A stretch of DNA of 64,000 bases from Thioploca ingrica (GCA_000828835.1 AP014633.1:4216001-4280000), one strand, 5' to 3'; positions 35,167-44,584 are shown, counted from the stretch's first letter. The notes: generated by a model not told the origin, from the sequence alone. Numbers and translations: made by a program.

Positions 35167-38100
35167 TCACTTATATCCATATTGAGCACAAGTCGATTGA
35201 TAAGGTTCATTATTAAAATAACGTTGCCATTCCGTTTGAGTCAAAGATCGACCCGCTATCTGACAAGCTCGGTTTAACCAAGTAGATAAATTAACTTCCC
35301 ATAATTTGACGTTTTTATCCAGACTTACACTCGCAAGCCATTGACCATTCGAATTGAAAGTGACTTTAGAAATAAAAGAAGAATGTCCTCCTAAAACCCC
35401 TATTTTTGTTTGGGTGTCAACATCCCACAATTGAATCGTTTCATCCCAACTCCCACTCGCTAACCACCGACCATTGGGACTAAAAGCAATACTGGTGACA
35501 TCTTTACTATGTCCCCGTAAAGGTTGTCCAATGAGTGTTCGCTTGTGAATATCCCAGATTCTGATAGTATCATCGCGACTGGCACTGGCAAGACGTTTAC
35601 CGTTAGGACTAAAAGCGAGACTGTAAACCGCATCTTGATGACCTTGTAAGGGTAACCCGAGTTGAGTTTGGTCTTTGACTTGCCAGAGAATGATGTTACC
35701 GTCCCAACCACCACTGGCTAACCACCGACTACTCGGGTTGAAGGCAACACTTTGCACGGCAGCCGTATGTCCTTGTAAGGGTTGTCCAAGCGGAGCTTTG
35801 GTGGCTAAGTCCCAAATAATGATAGTTTTATCGTCACTGGCACTGGCTAACCATTTACCATTGGGACTGAAGGCAATACTGTTAATCACGTCGGTGTGTC
35901 CCTGTAAAGGGGTTTCCACCGCTAGGTTTTGCTTCATATCCCATAATCTCACCGTTTTATCTCGACTGGCACTCGCTAACCATCGATTATTGGAGCTAAA
36001 GGCGAGACTGGTTATCTCTGCAGTATGTCCGGAGGGGAGTGAATCAATGGTCTGATTCTGCTCTATATCCCAAATAACTAAGGTGTTATCGATACTGGCG
36101 CCGGCTAACCATTTGCCATTTTGACTAAACGCGACACTATTCATACCACTAAATTGCCTTGGTAAAGCCAACTCTAGACGTTGCCGAGGGAATAAGTTCC
36201 AGGTTATCAAAGTATTATCTTCACTAATACTGATTAAATGTTGGTTATCCGGTTGAAAAGCTAACCAACGAACTGCCGTCTCATGACCTTGCCAAGGGGT
36301 TTCCAGCAGTTGTTTTTTTTCAACATCCCATAATCTGATGGTGTTGTCTTTACCCGCCCCGGCTAAACGCTTACCATCTGGACTAAAAGCAATTTGTTGT
36401 ATAGCCGTGTTAGGTCCGGGTAAACGATGTCCCATGGGTGTTTCTTGATCAATTTCCCATATAATCAAAGTATTATCTTGACTAGTACTCGCTAAGCGGG
36501 TACCAAATGGATTAAAAATCACCTGTTGCACAGCGGCAGTATGTCCTTGTAAAGATAAACCGGCAGAAGTTGCGGGGGGTAATTCCCAAACCCGTACCGT
36601 TTTATCGGCACTCGCACTTGCCAGTCGCTTACCGTTGGGACTAAAAGCAATACTGTTAATGGTATCCGTATGTCCTTGTAAAGGGACTCCTAACGGTTGC
36701 CGCGTGGGTAACTGCCATAGCCGGATCACTTTGTCATCACCACCCGTGGCCAGTTGTGTGCCATCTGGACTAATTGCCATCGCCCGTATTATTTCTTTAT
36801 GTTGCCAAGGTTCCCCAATGGGCAAGGGGGATTCTAAATCCCATATTCTGATGGTCTTATCTAAACTCGCACTCATGAGTTGGGTACTAAACGGATTAAA
36901 AACGAGACTCGTTATCGCGTCAGTATGTCCTAACAAAGGTTCGCCAATCGGTATTTTTTTACCAATATCCCATAAAATCAGCGAATTATCCTGATTAGCA
37001 AAGGCTAGCCGCTGTCCATCCGGGCTGAAAGCGAGATTATGAATAGTCTCTCCCGGCCAATACCAATAACCTTCCAGTTGTGGATTACTTTGTAAAACCC
37101 GCAGGAGATTAGCTTGAGTTTCTGGGGTAGATTGAAATTGGACTGCCTGGGCAGCCAGCAATAAGGCGTGATTAAAATAGCCATTACTTGGATTAGGTAA
37201 GTAAGCCGTTAATACCGCTTGAGTACTGATTTGCCGACTGAAGGCAGATTGTTTTTGCTGTTGATTAATTTGGATATTTTGATGTATTTCCCACCAACGC
37301 CAGGAGATGAAAATGGTGACGACCAATACCACTAATAATAATAAGCTCAGTTGAATATTAATACGGCGCTGCCAACGTTCTCGGCGTTGGGAAACTTCTT
37401 CTCGGGTATCTAAATCTTGTTGGCGTTGCACCAAACTCGCTTCCAAAAAAGCTTTTTCATGCTCAGCTAGCGTATCTTCCCATTGCCACAATAAATCTTC
37501 CGCTTCGGTTAATAATAAACTATCTGGCAACAGTAAATCTGGTGCTCGTTCTTGAGATTGCCAAGCGGTGGCAGCGGTGGCTAACCGCGTTCGTACTCTT
37601 AATAAATCACGCTCTTCGGTCAACCACTGTTGTAACCGCGGCCAGTGTAAAAGTAAAGCGGTTGGCCAATAACAAACCACCGGTTGCGCTTGTTCATTAA
37701 CAACTAATAATTGCGCCGCAATTAATTTATTGACCAATTCAGTACGGATTTCATTAGTCGTTAACTGCTCTTTCGCCAGCGGATGTGAGGCAATCGCAAT
37801 AAAATGAGTAGGTTCCACGGTCACTAACAGCCGATTCAGTTCTCGCCATTCTTGTTGCTCTGCTTCACTGAGTTGGGAAAAAAACTGTTCAGCATAATGA
37901 GCTAATGCGCCTTGAAGACCACCGATTTGCTGATAAGCAGCTTGAGTTAAGCAATTATTTTCATTACGTTTTTCATACAGTGCTTGTAAAGTAAATTCTA
38001 ATAAGGCGAGGTTATTCGATACGGTAGCAACCGCCTGCAATAAAGTTTTATCCAGAGCAGAATTTTCTGTATTCTCAAATTGTAAACCAGCCAGTTGAGC

Positions 38101-39315
38101 GGGTGCAGAAATAATTTGTTGTAATTCAACTGGGGTGGGGGGAAATAGCAAATAGTGCCTATTTTCTGCCATCAATTCGAGCATATCGGGAAATTCATTA
38201 AGGCAGGGCAAAAATTCACTTGGCAACGCTGCCATTACGCCAATGAGACTACGCCGAGCGAGCGAATCAATTAAACGGATCAATTCATGGCGAACTGAAT
38301 TAGACAGCGTGGCTAACGTAAACAGTTCTTCAAGTTGATCAATAAATAAAATTCCAGCGAGTTTACCTGGGGTTGGTGAACTAGAACTGGCTGAAGTGGC
38401 TGCCGGTTCTAAGTTCGCAATCACCGCTTTTAATCCCGCCACCATATCGGTAATGGCTACACTGGGGCGAAAAATTTGGTAGGGAATATTTAATTTCGCC
38501 AATAAAGGCAAGATGCCAGCACCAACCAGAGAAGATTTACCGCAGCCAATAGGGCCCATAATCAATAAAAAACTCGGCGTATTCGCTTGAAAGTTCCAAA
38601 CTTGTAAGCGTTTGAATAAGTCCGCTATGGCTTGATCTCGCCCAAATAACAGCGGAGCGTGTTCTGGTGCAAACGGTTGTAAGCCACGAAAAGGCGAATC
38701 GGTCCACCGCAGCGGCGATTGAGTCGGGAAAAAATGTTGCTGCAATAAGGGATATAACTGTTGTTCTAATAGGCGTTCAAATTCTTTAATATGCTGAAAT
38801 TGAAAATAATGTCGTTTAGATTCCCCCTGTTCATTAAAAAACCATTTCTTTCTGAAAGTCTTAACCGCTTGTTGTTGCTCTAAGCGAATATCAAATTGCT
38901 GCTCGTCAGGATTCAGAGGTGCGGTTTTAAAAACCGTGAATAACCGGGGTTTAGCGGCTGATTCATAAGCAGATAGCGCTTCTTCAAAAGTAGCCACCGC
39001 CGTTGATTCATAAACCACGCCGTTCGGTCGGCGTAGCGGTAGCCCCCCGGCAAAGGTGAGATGAGGTAGTACCGGTGAACCCAACTGTGACCACCAAATA
39101 CACATAACCAGGTCAAAATGAGGCGGGTAGGGCAGATGGCTTGATGAAGTATCCGTTGCCGGTAGGGGATCATCGTAGCTGATTTCCAACTGGAGATGAG
39201 CCGCTAATTTTTCTTGGAGATAGCTCAGAAAATGGGTGGCAATTTGCCGCTCATCGTGGACATCATTGGGAGAGGCAATAAGAATGCGTACTGTAGGAAT
39301 CGATATGGATGACAT
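35167..39315 (-). CDS. DUF4062-like / STAND NTPase / transmembrane / 14-repeat WD40 protein
   Basis: 1382 residues. N-terminal domain (about 1-200) starts with TVRILIASPNDVHDERQ and VMCIWWSQLGSP, like DUF4062-type TIR-related domains. A STAND ATPase follows: PFRGLQPFAPEHAPLLFGRD, Walker A GPIGCGKSSL near 253-262, Walker B GILFIDQLEELF. Then a charged segment, one hydrophobic segment (LSLLLLVVLVVTIFISW, near 647-668), and fourteen WD40 repeats from about 762 to 1350 (FSPDGxxLAS...IRLWD), enough for two seven-bladed propellers. STAND proteins are ligand-triggered switches in signalling, cell death or phage defence; that reading is family knowledge, not proof. The TM between ATPase and propellers would place the sensor in the periplasm. 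Neighbours: Uma2 nuclease 28 bases downstream, a small TPR-like gene upstream. Confidence 0.82.
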   Translation of the reverse strand: MSSISIPTVRILIASPNDVHDERQIATHFLSYLQEKLAAHLQLEISYDDPLPATDTSSSHLPYPPHFDLVMCIWWSQLGSPVLPHLTFAGGLPLRRPNGVVYESTAVATFEEALSAYESAAKPRLFTVFKTAPLNPDEQQFDIRLEQQQAVKTFRKKWFFNEQGESKRHYFQFQHIKEFERLLEQQLYPLLQQHFFPTQSPLRWTDSPFRGLQPFAPEHAPLLFGRDQAIADLFKRLQVWNFQANTPSFLLIMGPIGCGKSSLVGAGILPLLAKLNIPYQIFRPSVAITDMVAGLKAVIANLEPAATSASSSSPTPGKLAGILFIDQLEELFTLATLSNSVRHELIRLIDSLARRSLIGVMAALPSEFLPCLNEFPDMLELMAENRHYLLFPPTPVELQQIISAPAQLAGLQFENTENSALDKTLLQAVATVSNNLALLEFTLQALYEKRNENNCLTQAAYQQIGGLQGALAHYAEQFFSQLSEAEQQEWRELNRLLVTVEPTHFIAIASHPLAKEQLTTNEIRTELVNKLIAAQLLVVNEQAQPVVCYWPTALLLHWPRLQQWLTEERDLLRVRTRLATAATAWQSQERAPDLLLPDSLLLTEAEDLLWQWEDTLAEHEKAFLEASLVQRQQDLDTREEVSQRRERWQRRINIQLSLLLLVVLVVTIFISWRWWEIHQNIQINQQQKQSAFSRQISTQAVLTAYLPNPSNGYFNHALLLAAQAVQFQSTPETQANLLRVLQSNPQLEGYWYWPGETIHNLAFSPDGQRLAFANQDNSLILWDIGKKIPIGEPLLGHTDAITSLVFNPFSTQLMSASLDKTIRIWDLESPLPIGEPWQHKEIIRAMAISPDGTQLATGGDDKVIRLWQLPTRQPLGVPLQGHTDTINSIAFSPNGKRLASASADKTVRVWELPPATSAGLSLQGHTAAVQQVIFNPFGTRLASTSQDNTLIIWEIDQETPMGHRLPGPNTAIQQIAFSPDGKRLAGAGKDNTIRLWDVEKKQLLETPWQGHETAVRWLAFQPDNQHLISISEDNTLITWNLFPRQRLELALPRQFSGMNSVAFSQNGKWLAGASIDNTLVIWDIEQNQTIDSLPSGHTAEITSLAFSSNNRWLASASRDKTVRLWDMKQNLAVETPLQGHTDVINSIAFSPNGKWLASASDDKTIIIWDLATKAPLGQPLQGHTAAVQSVAFNPSSRWLASGGWDGNIILWQVKDQTQLGLPLQGHQDAVYSLAFSPNGKRLASASRDDTIRIWDIHKRTLIGQPLRGHSKDVTSIAFSPNGRWLASGSWDETIQLWDVDTQTKIGVLGGHSSFISKVTFNSNGQWLASVSLDKNVKLWEVNLSTWLNRACQIAGRSLTQTEWQRYFNNEPYQSTCAQYGYK

Positions 39316-39360
39316 GTAACAGTTATCAATTATCAGTTATCAATGAATAATCATAACATG
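39316..39360. repeat. CAGTTATCA-type direct repeats
   Basis: AACAGTTATCA, ATTATCAGTTATCA and a partial further copy stand in tandem just upstream of the STAND/WD40 start codon. The unit is the same as in the elements at 12655-12730 and 16684-16740. Confidence 0.5.
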
Positions 39361-39392
39361 ATTGAGTTAATTTATCTCACCAACCCGGTTTA

Positions 39393-39710
39393 TTATTTAA
39401 GTTTTGGTAAATTATACCATTTGCCGGTTTGTTCATAAATAAATTGATAACGTTGTCGTGCGCGCTTATGATCCCCTAAATGAAGTAGTAGTGCGGCAGT
39501 CCGGCGCAATAATCGAATTTTGGTGTGATTTAGGGAACGGTCTTTTAGCAGATGAGGTCGATTGAACAGTGTTAAGACTCTATTGTAATTTATCAAAGCC
39601 TCACTAAACTGATGTTTGTTGTCCAAAATAATGGCAATTTGTTCAAGCAATTCAGCACGTTTCCGGTCTAAAACAGTATTTGAGGAAACCCCGGATTGGT
39701 AGAGAAGCAT
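39393..39710 (-). CDS. Small TPR-like protein
   Basis: About 105 residues with helical-repeat character: RAELLEQIAIILDNKHQFSEALINYNRVLTLF is a plausible tetratricopeptide unit, followed by LRRTAALLLHLGDHKRARQRYQFIYEQTGKW, a second one. TPRs mediate protein contacts; partner unknown. The open frame reaches 39797, but its first 29 codons lie in intergenic hairpin repeats, so ATG 39710 (MLLYQSG) is the likely start. It lies about 75 bases upstream of the STAND/WD40 gene on the same strand and could work with it. It may also be a remnant of a longer TPR protein cut off by the repeats. Confidence 0.5.
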   Translation of the reverse strand: MLLYQSGVSSNTVLDRKRAELLEQIAIILDNKHQFSEALINYNRVLTLFNRPHLLKDRSLNHTKIRLLRRTAALLLHLGDHKRARQRYQFIYEQTGKWYNLPKLK

Positions 39711-39730
39711 TAGCGCCCGGCTTTTAGTAG

Positions 39731-39758
39731 GGTGGGTAAAAGCGAAGCGTTGCCCACC
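39731..39758. repeat. REP-like hairpin, family I, copy 2
   Basis: GGTGGG and CCCACC flank the conserved centre AAAAGCGAAGCGTTG. Lies inside the upstream extension of the TPR-like open frame. Confidence 0.75.
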
Positions 39759-39770
39759 AAAGGGTTTGCT

Positions 39771-39831
39771 CGTTACCAAGCTCCGCTTTACTACCATTAA
39801 GTTAAGGGCAGTGAAGCGGAGCTTGGTAACG
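39771..39831. repeat. Perfect 18-bp inverted repeat
   Basis: CGTTACCAAGCTCCGCTT (39771-39788) is exactly repeated inverted at 39814-39831, separated by 25 bases that include CCATTAAGTTAAGGGC. A further partial copy (CCAAGCAGAGCTTGG) follows at about 39839-39853. The block directly abuts the stop codon of giant protein B. Confidence 0.75.
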
Positions 39832-39872
39832 CATACCAGCCAAGCAGAGCTTGGCGAGCGTGGCTAACCTCG

Positions 39873-42800
39873 TTATTTAGAACCGAGCCTGGGATCATCA
39901 CTGGGATTATTAAATTGCACGCCTTCACCGAAAGTAACCGTCGCTGCTAATTCAACTCCCTCGCCAATCGTGACATATTCCAAATAACTACCGGCTTGGA
40001 TTGCTAAATCTTCCAATAAAGCCGGGGCTTGAGCGTCGCCGCTGATTTCACCACCGAGTTGACCGCCACTGAGATAAGTTCCTGCAGCCAACTGAACATC
40101 ATGGAAATAACCACCCACTTGACTGGTGTTGAAAATATCTCCCGCCAGTGTGCCACCCACAATCGCCGCACCCCGGAATTCAAAATCCGCCATCTCGCCG
40201 TGATTGATGATATAACCGGTGACGATCCCGCCGGTTAAGTGGCTTTGTGGTTCGAGGGTCAAATTGGATACCCAGCCCTGATTCGTCAGAGTACCCATTA
40301 GCATCCCGTTAGCAATCATGCCATTGGGTCCCACGATCAAATCAGTCAGTGTCTGCCCATGTGCGTTACAAACCCAATCAACTAAGCCGCTAGCGTAGCA
40401 GGGTGGGGTTTCTGGCGGTAGCGAGGAGAAGAAATTAGCGGCTGGGGTATCTAGGCTAGCGTTTTCAGTAGCTAGCGGTAATTCCACCGGACTGTCCGCT
40501 GCCGTTTCACTGGCGGTGGTAGCCGGTTGGATTTGATTTCCAACGACTGTCACCACGATCTCCGTACTGGAAGTGATGGTCGGTTCAGCAGATGAGGTAG
40601 CCGTAATCGTGATAGCGTCTTTTTCACCTATCATCGCTGGAAAAGTGAGGTTAAACATGAGCGTTTCATGTCCAAGTCCCGCTACGGAGAGAGTAGCCGG
40701 TAAAGTTGGTAAATTCCAACCCGCCGAGTCGCTAACGGTAAGATTGTAGGTATCTGCTTCGGGACCGCCATTAATGAGTTCCAATTCAATGGGCAAAGTG
40801 GCTTGGGGTTCGCCGGTAAGTTGTTTGGGGCCAGTCAGAATGACTAAGTGAAGGATCTTACTGGGGTTAGTCACGATTCCCCTTTGGGCCGCTACTAAAT
40901 TTTCTAAAGAAATTCCATTATCTAACAACAGGTTGTCGGTGAAAACCGTGAACTGCCCCCCAGCTTGGAAAACTTGGCTGGTGTTGCCTCTTAAGTCAAT
41001 GGTACTGCCCTTTCCCACTGCCAGGGTAATGTTGCCAGGGGTTGAAATCGCTCCCGGACTGAGATTGCGCAGATCCAGAATCCAATCATCACCGCCAAAG
41101 ATAAAGATATCTTCTTGGGCTTGGAGTCGAGTATTTGGACCCATGGTAATTGTGCTGGGTTCATAATATAAGTCTTTCCCTGAATTTGCTGAAGATACGT
41201 CATTGATAGCCGGAGATAGTTGAATCAAATCGCCACCGGTTCCTGGAGTGGGGATGGCTAAGGGAATATTGGTATCATCACTGACACAGGTAACCGTATA
41301 CCATCTACCATCAAATTCCTTGGCGATTAAATGCGCACCATTTGTGCACCACACATAAGCATTTCCTCCAGTACCACTCGAAGTAGTCGCTGAAGCAGCG
41401 GTATTAAGTGACTGTTGCGCCTGCAATATCGTTTTACCACCCTTTCCACCCCAAACCGGTTGGTTTCCATATACGGGTATAGCAAGTATAAAACTAGTGT
41501 GATCCCCAGAAGGATCTGTCCTATCCCACGCTGGTTGGCGAGCATTACCTTCTCCACCATGGCCAGCTGAGATGATGCCCGCTTGAGTGATATTGTTAGC
41601 ATAGATTTCTACGGAGCCGCCATCACCGGCTTTCAAGTAGCCATTACCTCCAGCACCGGCTTGGATTATGCCTAGGTGGTAAAGTTGGGTACCGGCATTG
41701 AGCTTGATATCGCTGCCATTGTCTCCTTCGTTTATCCCGTTAGTTGGAAGAGTTGATTTAGCGGTGTTACTCTGCCCGTAATCAACATTGGCCCATTGTG
41801 AACCTTGGCTAGGAGTGGTGGGAGTTGATTGAGTGGTGCTGCTCTTCCCGTTATCACCATTGGCCCATTGTGAACCTTGGCTAGGAGTGGTAGGAGTTGA
41901 TTTAGCGGTGCTACTCTTCCCGTCATCACCATTGGCCCATTGGGGTAAATATTGGCTAGGAGTGGTGGAAGTTGATTTAGCGGTGGGAGTTGATTTAGCG
42001 GTGCTGCTCTTCCCGTCTTTGCCAAGAATACGACCTTCATTGTAGATAAATCCATCCGTCGGATTCACTTGGATAGATAACAACTCACCGGCAGTTTCTT
42101 GGATCGTGCCATAATTGCAAAGTGCTTTGATTTTGATAGGCATTGAACGGCCGACGAGGTTTAGTGTGTCCGTATTTTTCACCACGGCATTTTCGTGAGA
42201 TTGACCGTCCCAAGTGATGGCATTGGCACAAGCGGTGAGAATGGCGTTATCAATGGGTGGTCGCTCCAAAGGTAATTGGAAGAAAGTGACTTGACAAGTT
42301 TGATTGTTCTCTTGATTTCTCATTATCAGCACTTGCCCTTGGTTATTGCAATCCCCACTCCATTCTTGAAATAGCCAGCCTTTCTCTGGTATCGCTGTCA
42401 AGGTGACGTTGGTATTGAGGTCGAAAAGGGATTGACATTGAGCGCCACAATCAATTCCAACGGGAGCACTGCTGACTTGTCCTTGACCAACGGTGGTTAT
42501 TATCAAGGGAGAAGGTAATAGCTCATCACCAGATAATTGGAAGAAAAGAGCTTGACACGCCTTACTTTCCTTCATCACGACGGTTCCCATTATATCGCAA
42601 TCCCCACTCCACCCCAGAAACTGCCAGCCTTTCTCTGGTATCGCTGTCAAGGTGACGTTGGTATTGAGGTCGAAAAGGGATTGACATTGAGCGCCACAAT
42701 CAATTCCAACGGGAGCACTGCTGACTTGTCCTTGACCAACGGTGATTATTCTTAAGGAAGGAGGGAAGGGTTTGAAAGTAGCTTGACAGGCTTGGTTTTC

Positions 42801-44051
42801 CTTCATCACGACGGTTCCCATTTTATCGCAATCCCCACTCCACTCCTGAAACTGCCAGCCTTTCTCTGGTATCGCCGTCAAGGTGATGTTCGTATTGATG
42901 TCGAACAGGGATTGACATTGGTCACCACAATGAATTCCAACGGGAGCACTGCTGACTTGTCCTTGACCAACGGTGGTTATTGTCAAGGGAAAACGTAATA
43001 ACTCACCGGTCAATTGGGAATCGGCCGCTGCTGTGGGAATCAGGTTGATCAAAGTGGTCGTCTCAACGGGATTGGAACATTCTGATTGGCTGCTATCGCA
43101 ATCCATATCACTGGTTGTGAAATTCAGGGTGGGGGAGAGCGGCTCATCTATGGGTAATGGTAGCGGCGTTGAAGGTGGAGAAGTGCTACCACAAGCATAA
43201 GGAGTCTGGTTCGTCCAGGCTAGATTTTTACTATTCAGAAAAGCTATGAGTGTGGGGTCAGAAGCAGTTAAATGATTATTTCTTAAGCTTAATTCAGTTA
43301 ATAACTTTAGATTAACTAGTGAGGAAGGAATCTCTCCGCAAAGTTGGTTGTAAGAGAGATAAAGTTGCTGCAATTGGGTTAAGGCACTCAAATCGGGGAT
43401 AGCACCCGTTAGCTGATTACCATACAACCAAAGGGCCTGCAATTGGGTTAAGGCACTCAAATTGGGGATAGGACCCGTGAGCTGATTACTCTGCAGAAGA
43501 AGATGCTGCAACTGAGTCAAAGCACTCAAGTCAGGGATAGCACCCGTGAGTTGATTACCATACAACCAAAGATAATGCAACTGAGTCAAAGCACTCAAAT
43601 CGGGGATAGGACCAGCTAAGTTATGTTGATATCTACTGATTGTGATAATATGCTCATCACTACAGAATATTCCTGTCCAACTACAGGGCGTATTCGTCAC
43701 ATTCCAATTATTGGTAGCACTATCAGACCAACCAGCGCCATTAGTGCTGTTATAAAATGCAATTAGCGTTTCACATTCAGCTTGAGGAATCTCTGTCACC
43801 GCAGTGCAATCCGTCGCTGCCTGAACTGAAGATAATCCCATCAACGTAAAGAATAACAATCTTTGGCCAAATGCAGAAATGGAAGCAAGCCAAGCGAATA
43901 ACCGCTTACCAGGTGAATATTTGGAAATGAAGGAATGAATTGAAATACTGTCTTTTTCCCATCGAGAAGGAAAATTGAAATGCCACTGTCGAAGGGGGCA
44001 AGCCAGGAACAGCGGAGATAACCAACCCATATCTCTATTTGGTGCTAACAT
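39873..44051 (-). CDS. Giant secreted protein B: LRR / InlB-type B-repeats / beta-helix / truncated shared C-terminus
   Basis: 1392 residues, function unknown. The signal segment is set back (about 55-78, ending SSVQAATDC), so the true start may be a later codon than ATG 44051. Then an LRR cap (NWNVTNTPCSWTGIFC), about five plant-type LRRs (LQHLLLQSNQLTGPIPNLSAL), three near-identical 75-80 residue repeats like the InlB B-repeat (VGQGQVSSAPVGIDCGAQC...WSGDCD) at about 364-590, a low-complexity PTTPSQGSQWANGD tract of 24-residue units (about 680-763), a Gly-rich beta-helix region, an NEW3-like domain (about 1067-1167) and the GGIVTGYI-type repeats shared with proteins A and C. It stops at QFNNPSDDPRLGSK, where A continues for about 150 residues. 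Confidence 0.78.
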   Translation of the reverse strand: MLAPNRDMGWLSPLFLACPLRQWHFNFPSRWEKDSISIHSFISKYSPGKRLFAWLASISAFGQRLLFFTLMGLSSVQAATDCTAVTEIPQAECETLIAFYNSTNGAGWSDSATNNWNVTNTPCSWTGIFCSDEHIITISRYQHNLAGPIPDLSALTQLHYLWLYGNQLTGAIPDLSALTQLQHLLLQSNQLTGPIPNLSALTQLQALWLYGNQLTGAIPDLSALTQLQQLYLSYNQLCGEIPSSLVNLKLLTELSLRNNHLTASDPTLIAFLNSKNLAWTNQTPYACGSTSPPSTPLPLPIDEPLSPTLNFTTSDMDCDSSQSECSNPVETTTLINLIPTAAADSQLTGELLRFPLTITTVGQGQVSSAPVGIHCGDQCQSLFDINTNITLTAIPEKGWQFQEWSGDCDKMGTVVMKENQACQATFKPFPPSLRIITVGQGQVSSAPVGIDCGAQCQSLFDLNTNVTLTAIPEKGWQFLGWSGDCDIMGTVVMKESKACQALFFQLSGDELLPSPLIITTVGQGQVSSAPVGIDCGAQCQSLFDLNTNVTLTAIPEKGWLFQEWSGDCNNQGQVLIMRNQENNQTCQVTFFQLPLERPPIDNAILTACANAITWDGQSHENAVVKNTDTLNLVGRSMPIKIKALCNYGTIQETAGELLSIQVNPTDGFIYNEGRILGKDGKSSTAKSTPTAKSTSTTPSQYLPQWANGDDGKSSTAKSTPTTPSQGSQWANGDNGKSSTTQSTPTTPSQGSQWANVDYGQSNTAKSTLPTNGINEGDNGSDIKLNAGTQLYHLGIIQAGAGGNGYLKAGDGGSVEIYANNITQAGIISAGHGGEGNARQPAWDRTDPSGDHTSFILAIPVYGNQPVWGGKGGKTILQAQQSLNTAASATTSSGTGGNAYVWCTNGAHLIAKEFDGRWYTVTCVSDDTNIPLAIPTPGTGGDLIQLSPAINDVSSANSGKDLYYEPSTITMGPNTRLQAQEDIFIFGGDDWILDLRNLSPGAISTPGNITLAVGKGSTIDLRGNTSQVFQAGGQFTVFTDNLLLDNGISLENLVAAQRGIVTNPSKILHLVILTGPKQLTGEPQATLPIELELINGGPEADTYNLTVSDSAGWNLPTLPATLSVAGLGHETLMFNLTFPAMIGEKDAITITATSSAEPTITSSTEIVVTVVGNQIQPATTASETAADSPVELPLATENASLDTPAANFFSSLPPETPPCYASGLVDWVCNAHGQTLTDLIVGPNGMIANGMLMGTLTNQGWVSNLTLEPQSHLTGGIVTGYIINHGEMADFEFRGAAIVGGTLAGDIFNTSQVGGYFHDVQLAAGTYLSGGQLGGEISGDAQAPALLEDLAIQAGSYLEYVTIGEGVELAATVTFGEGVQFNNPSDDPRLGSK
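41755..42010 (-). repeat. 72-bp in-frame tandem repeats within giant protein B
   Basis: Units begin with GCCCATTGTGAACC at 41791 and 41863, exactly 72 bases (24 codons) apart, with partial units on both sides. They encode the PTTPSQGSQWANGD-GKSSTAKS low-complexity tract. Copies differ at a few sites, mainly in the Lys/Thr codons. Confidence 0.85.
42374..43000 (-). repeat. Tandem B-repeat coding units within giant protein B
   Basis: Three units of about 230-250 bases. A 122-base block is identical between 42374-42495 and 42623-42744, synonymous sites included; the third unit (about 42860-42985) carries several changes. This indicates recent duplication or gene conversion. Confidence 0.85.
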
Positions 44052-44320
44052 ATTATATGTTCCTCAAATTCAACTGTAAGGAAATTAAGTGAATACCAAA
44101 CTTAATTTGGGGATAAAGATTGTAACAGTTGTATATCGCTACAATCTTATTTGTCAGGTTCCCAATCAGCAAGACTGAATTTCAGTTTTGGTCTGAGTCG
44201 AAGATGGAAACCTTCCTGATTACAGCAACAAGTTTCGTGCCAATAATTAACTTATTGTTTATTAAGTATTTGTTAAAATAACCTTACTAAAGCGGGGTGT
44301 GCAAAATGAACAGTTTTGTC

Positions 44321-44460
44321 GCTATTTTTTGATAAAATATTTTTTATCTTCAGATGGTTAATTAAAAAAACTAGCTAAAATCAACACGTGTTCATTTTCA
44401 ACCCTTTTTTGACGAAATATTTTTTATTTTCAGATAATTAAGTAAAAAAACTGTCTAAAA
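44321..44460. repeat. Tandem duplication, 80-base period
   Basis: 44321-44380 and 44401-44460 are closely similar (shared core AAATATTTTTTAT and CAGAT-TTAA-TAAAAAAACT). AAAATGAACA at about 44304 recurs inverted as TGTTCATTTT at 44389-44398, so the unit edge also forms an inverted pair. Confidence 0.75.
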
Positions 44461-44477
44461 CCCATAAGCCAAGTAGC

Positions 44478-44504
44478 GTGGGCAACGCTTCGCTTTTGCC
44501 CACC
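44478..44504. repeat. REP-like hairpin, family I, copy 3 (inverted)
   Basis: GTGGGCAA and TTGCCCAC flank CGCTTCGCTT; on the minus strand the centre again reads AAAGCGAAGCGTT. Confidence 0.75.
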
Positions 44505-44584
44505 AAAGAGTTGATGATTGATTCACCTAGTTAAAAAAATTCTCGGATTCAAAACATCCAAAGAAGGCGGTTTTTTATATTTTT

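Noticed and set aside
35675-36994. Plus-strand open frames opposite the WD40 repeats
   Set aside because: They are antisense shadows of the repeated WD40 codons, sharing the same repeated peptide pattern.
41755-42010. Evenly spaced 72-base repeats considered as a CRISPR array
   Set aside because: Repeats are in frame with protein B, contiguous without unique spacers, and divisible by three; they encode a low-complexity tract.
42537-43200. Plus-strand open frames with repeated LTFLHHDGSHYIAIPTP-like peptide
   Set aside because: Antisense to the tandem B-repeats of protein B; no ribosome sites.
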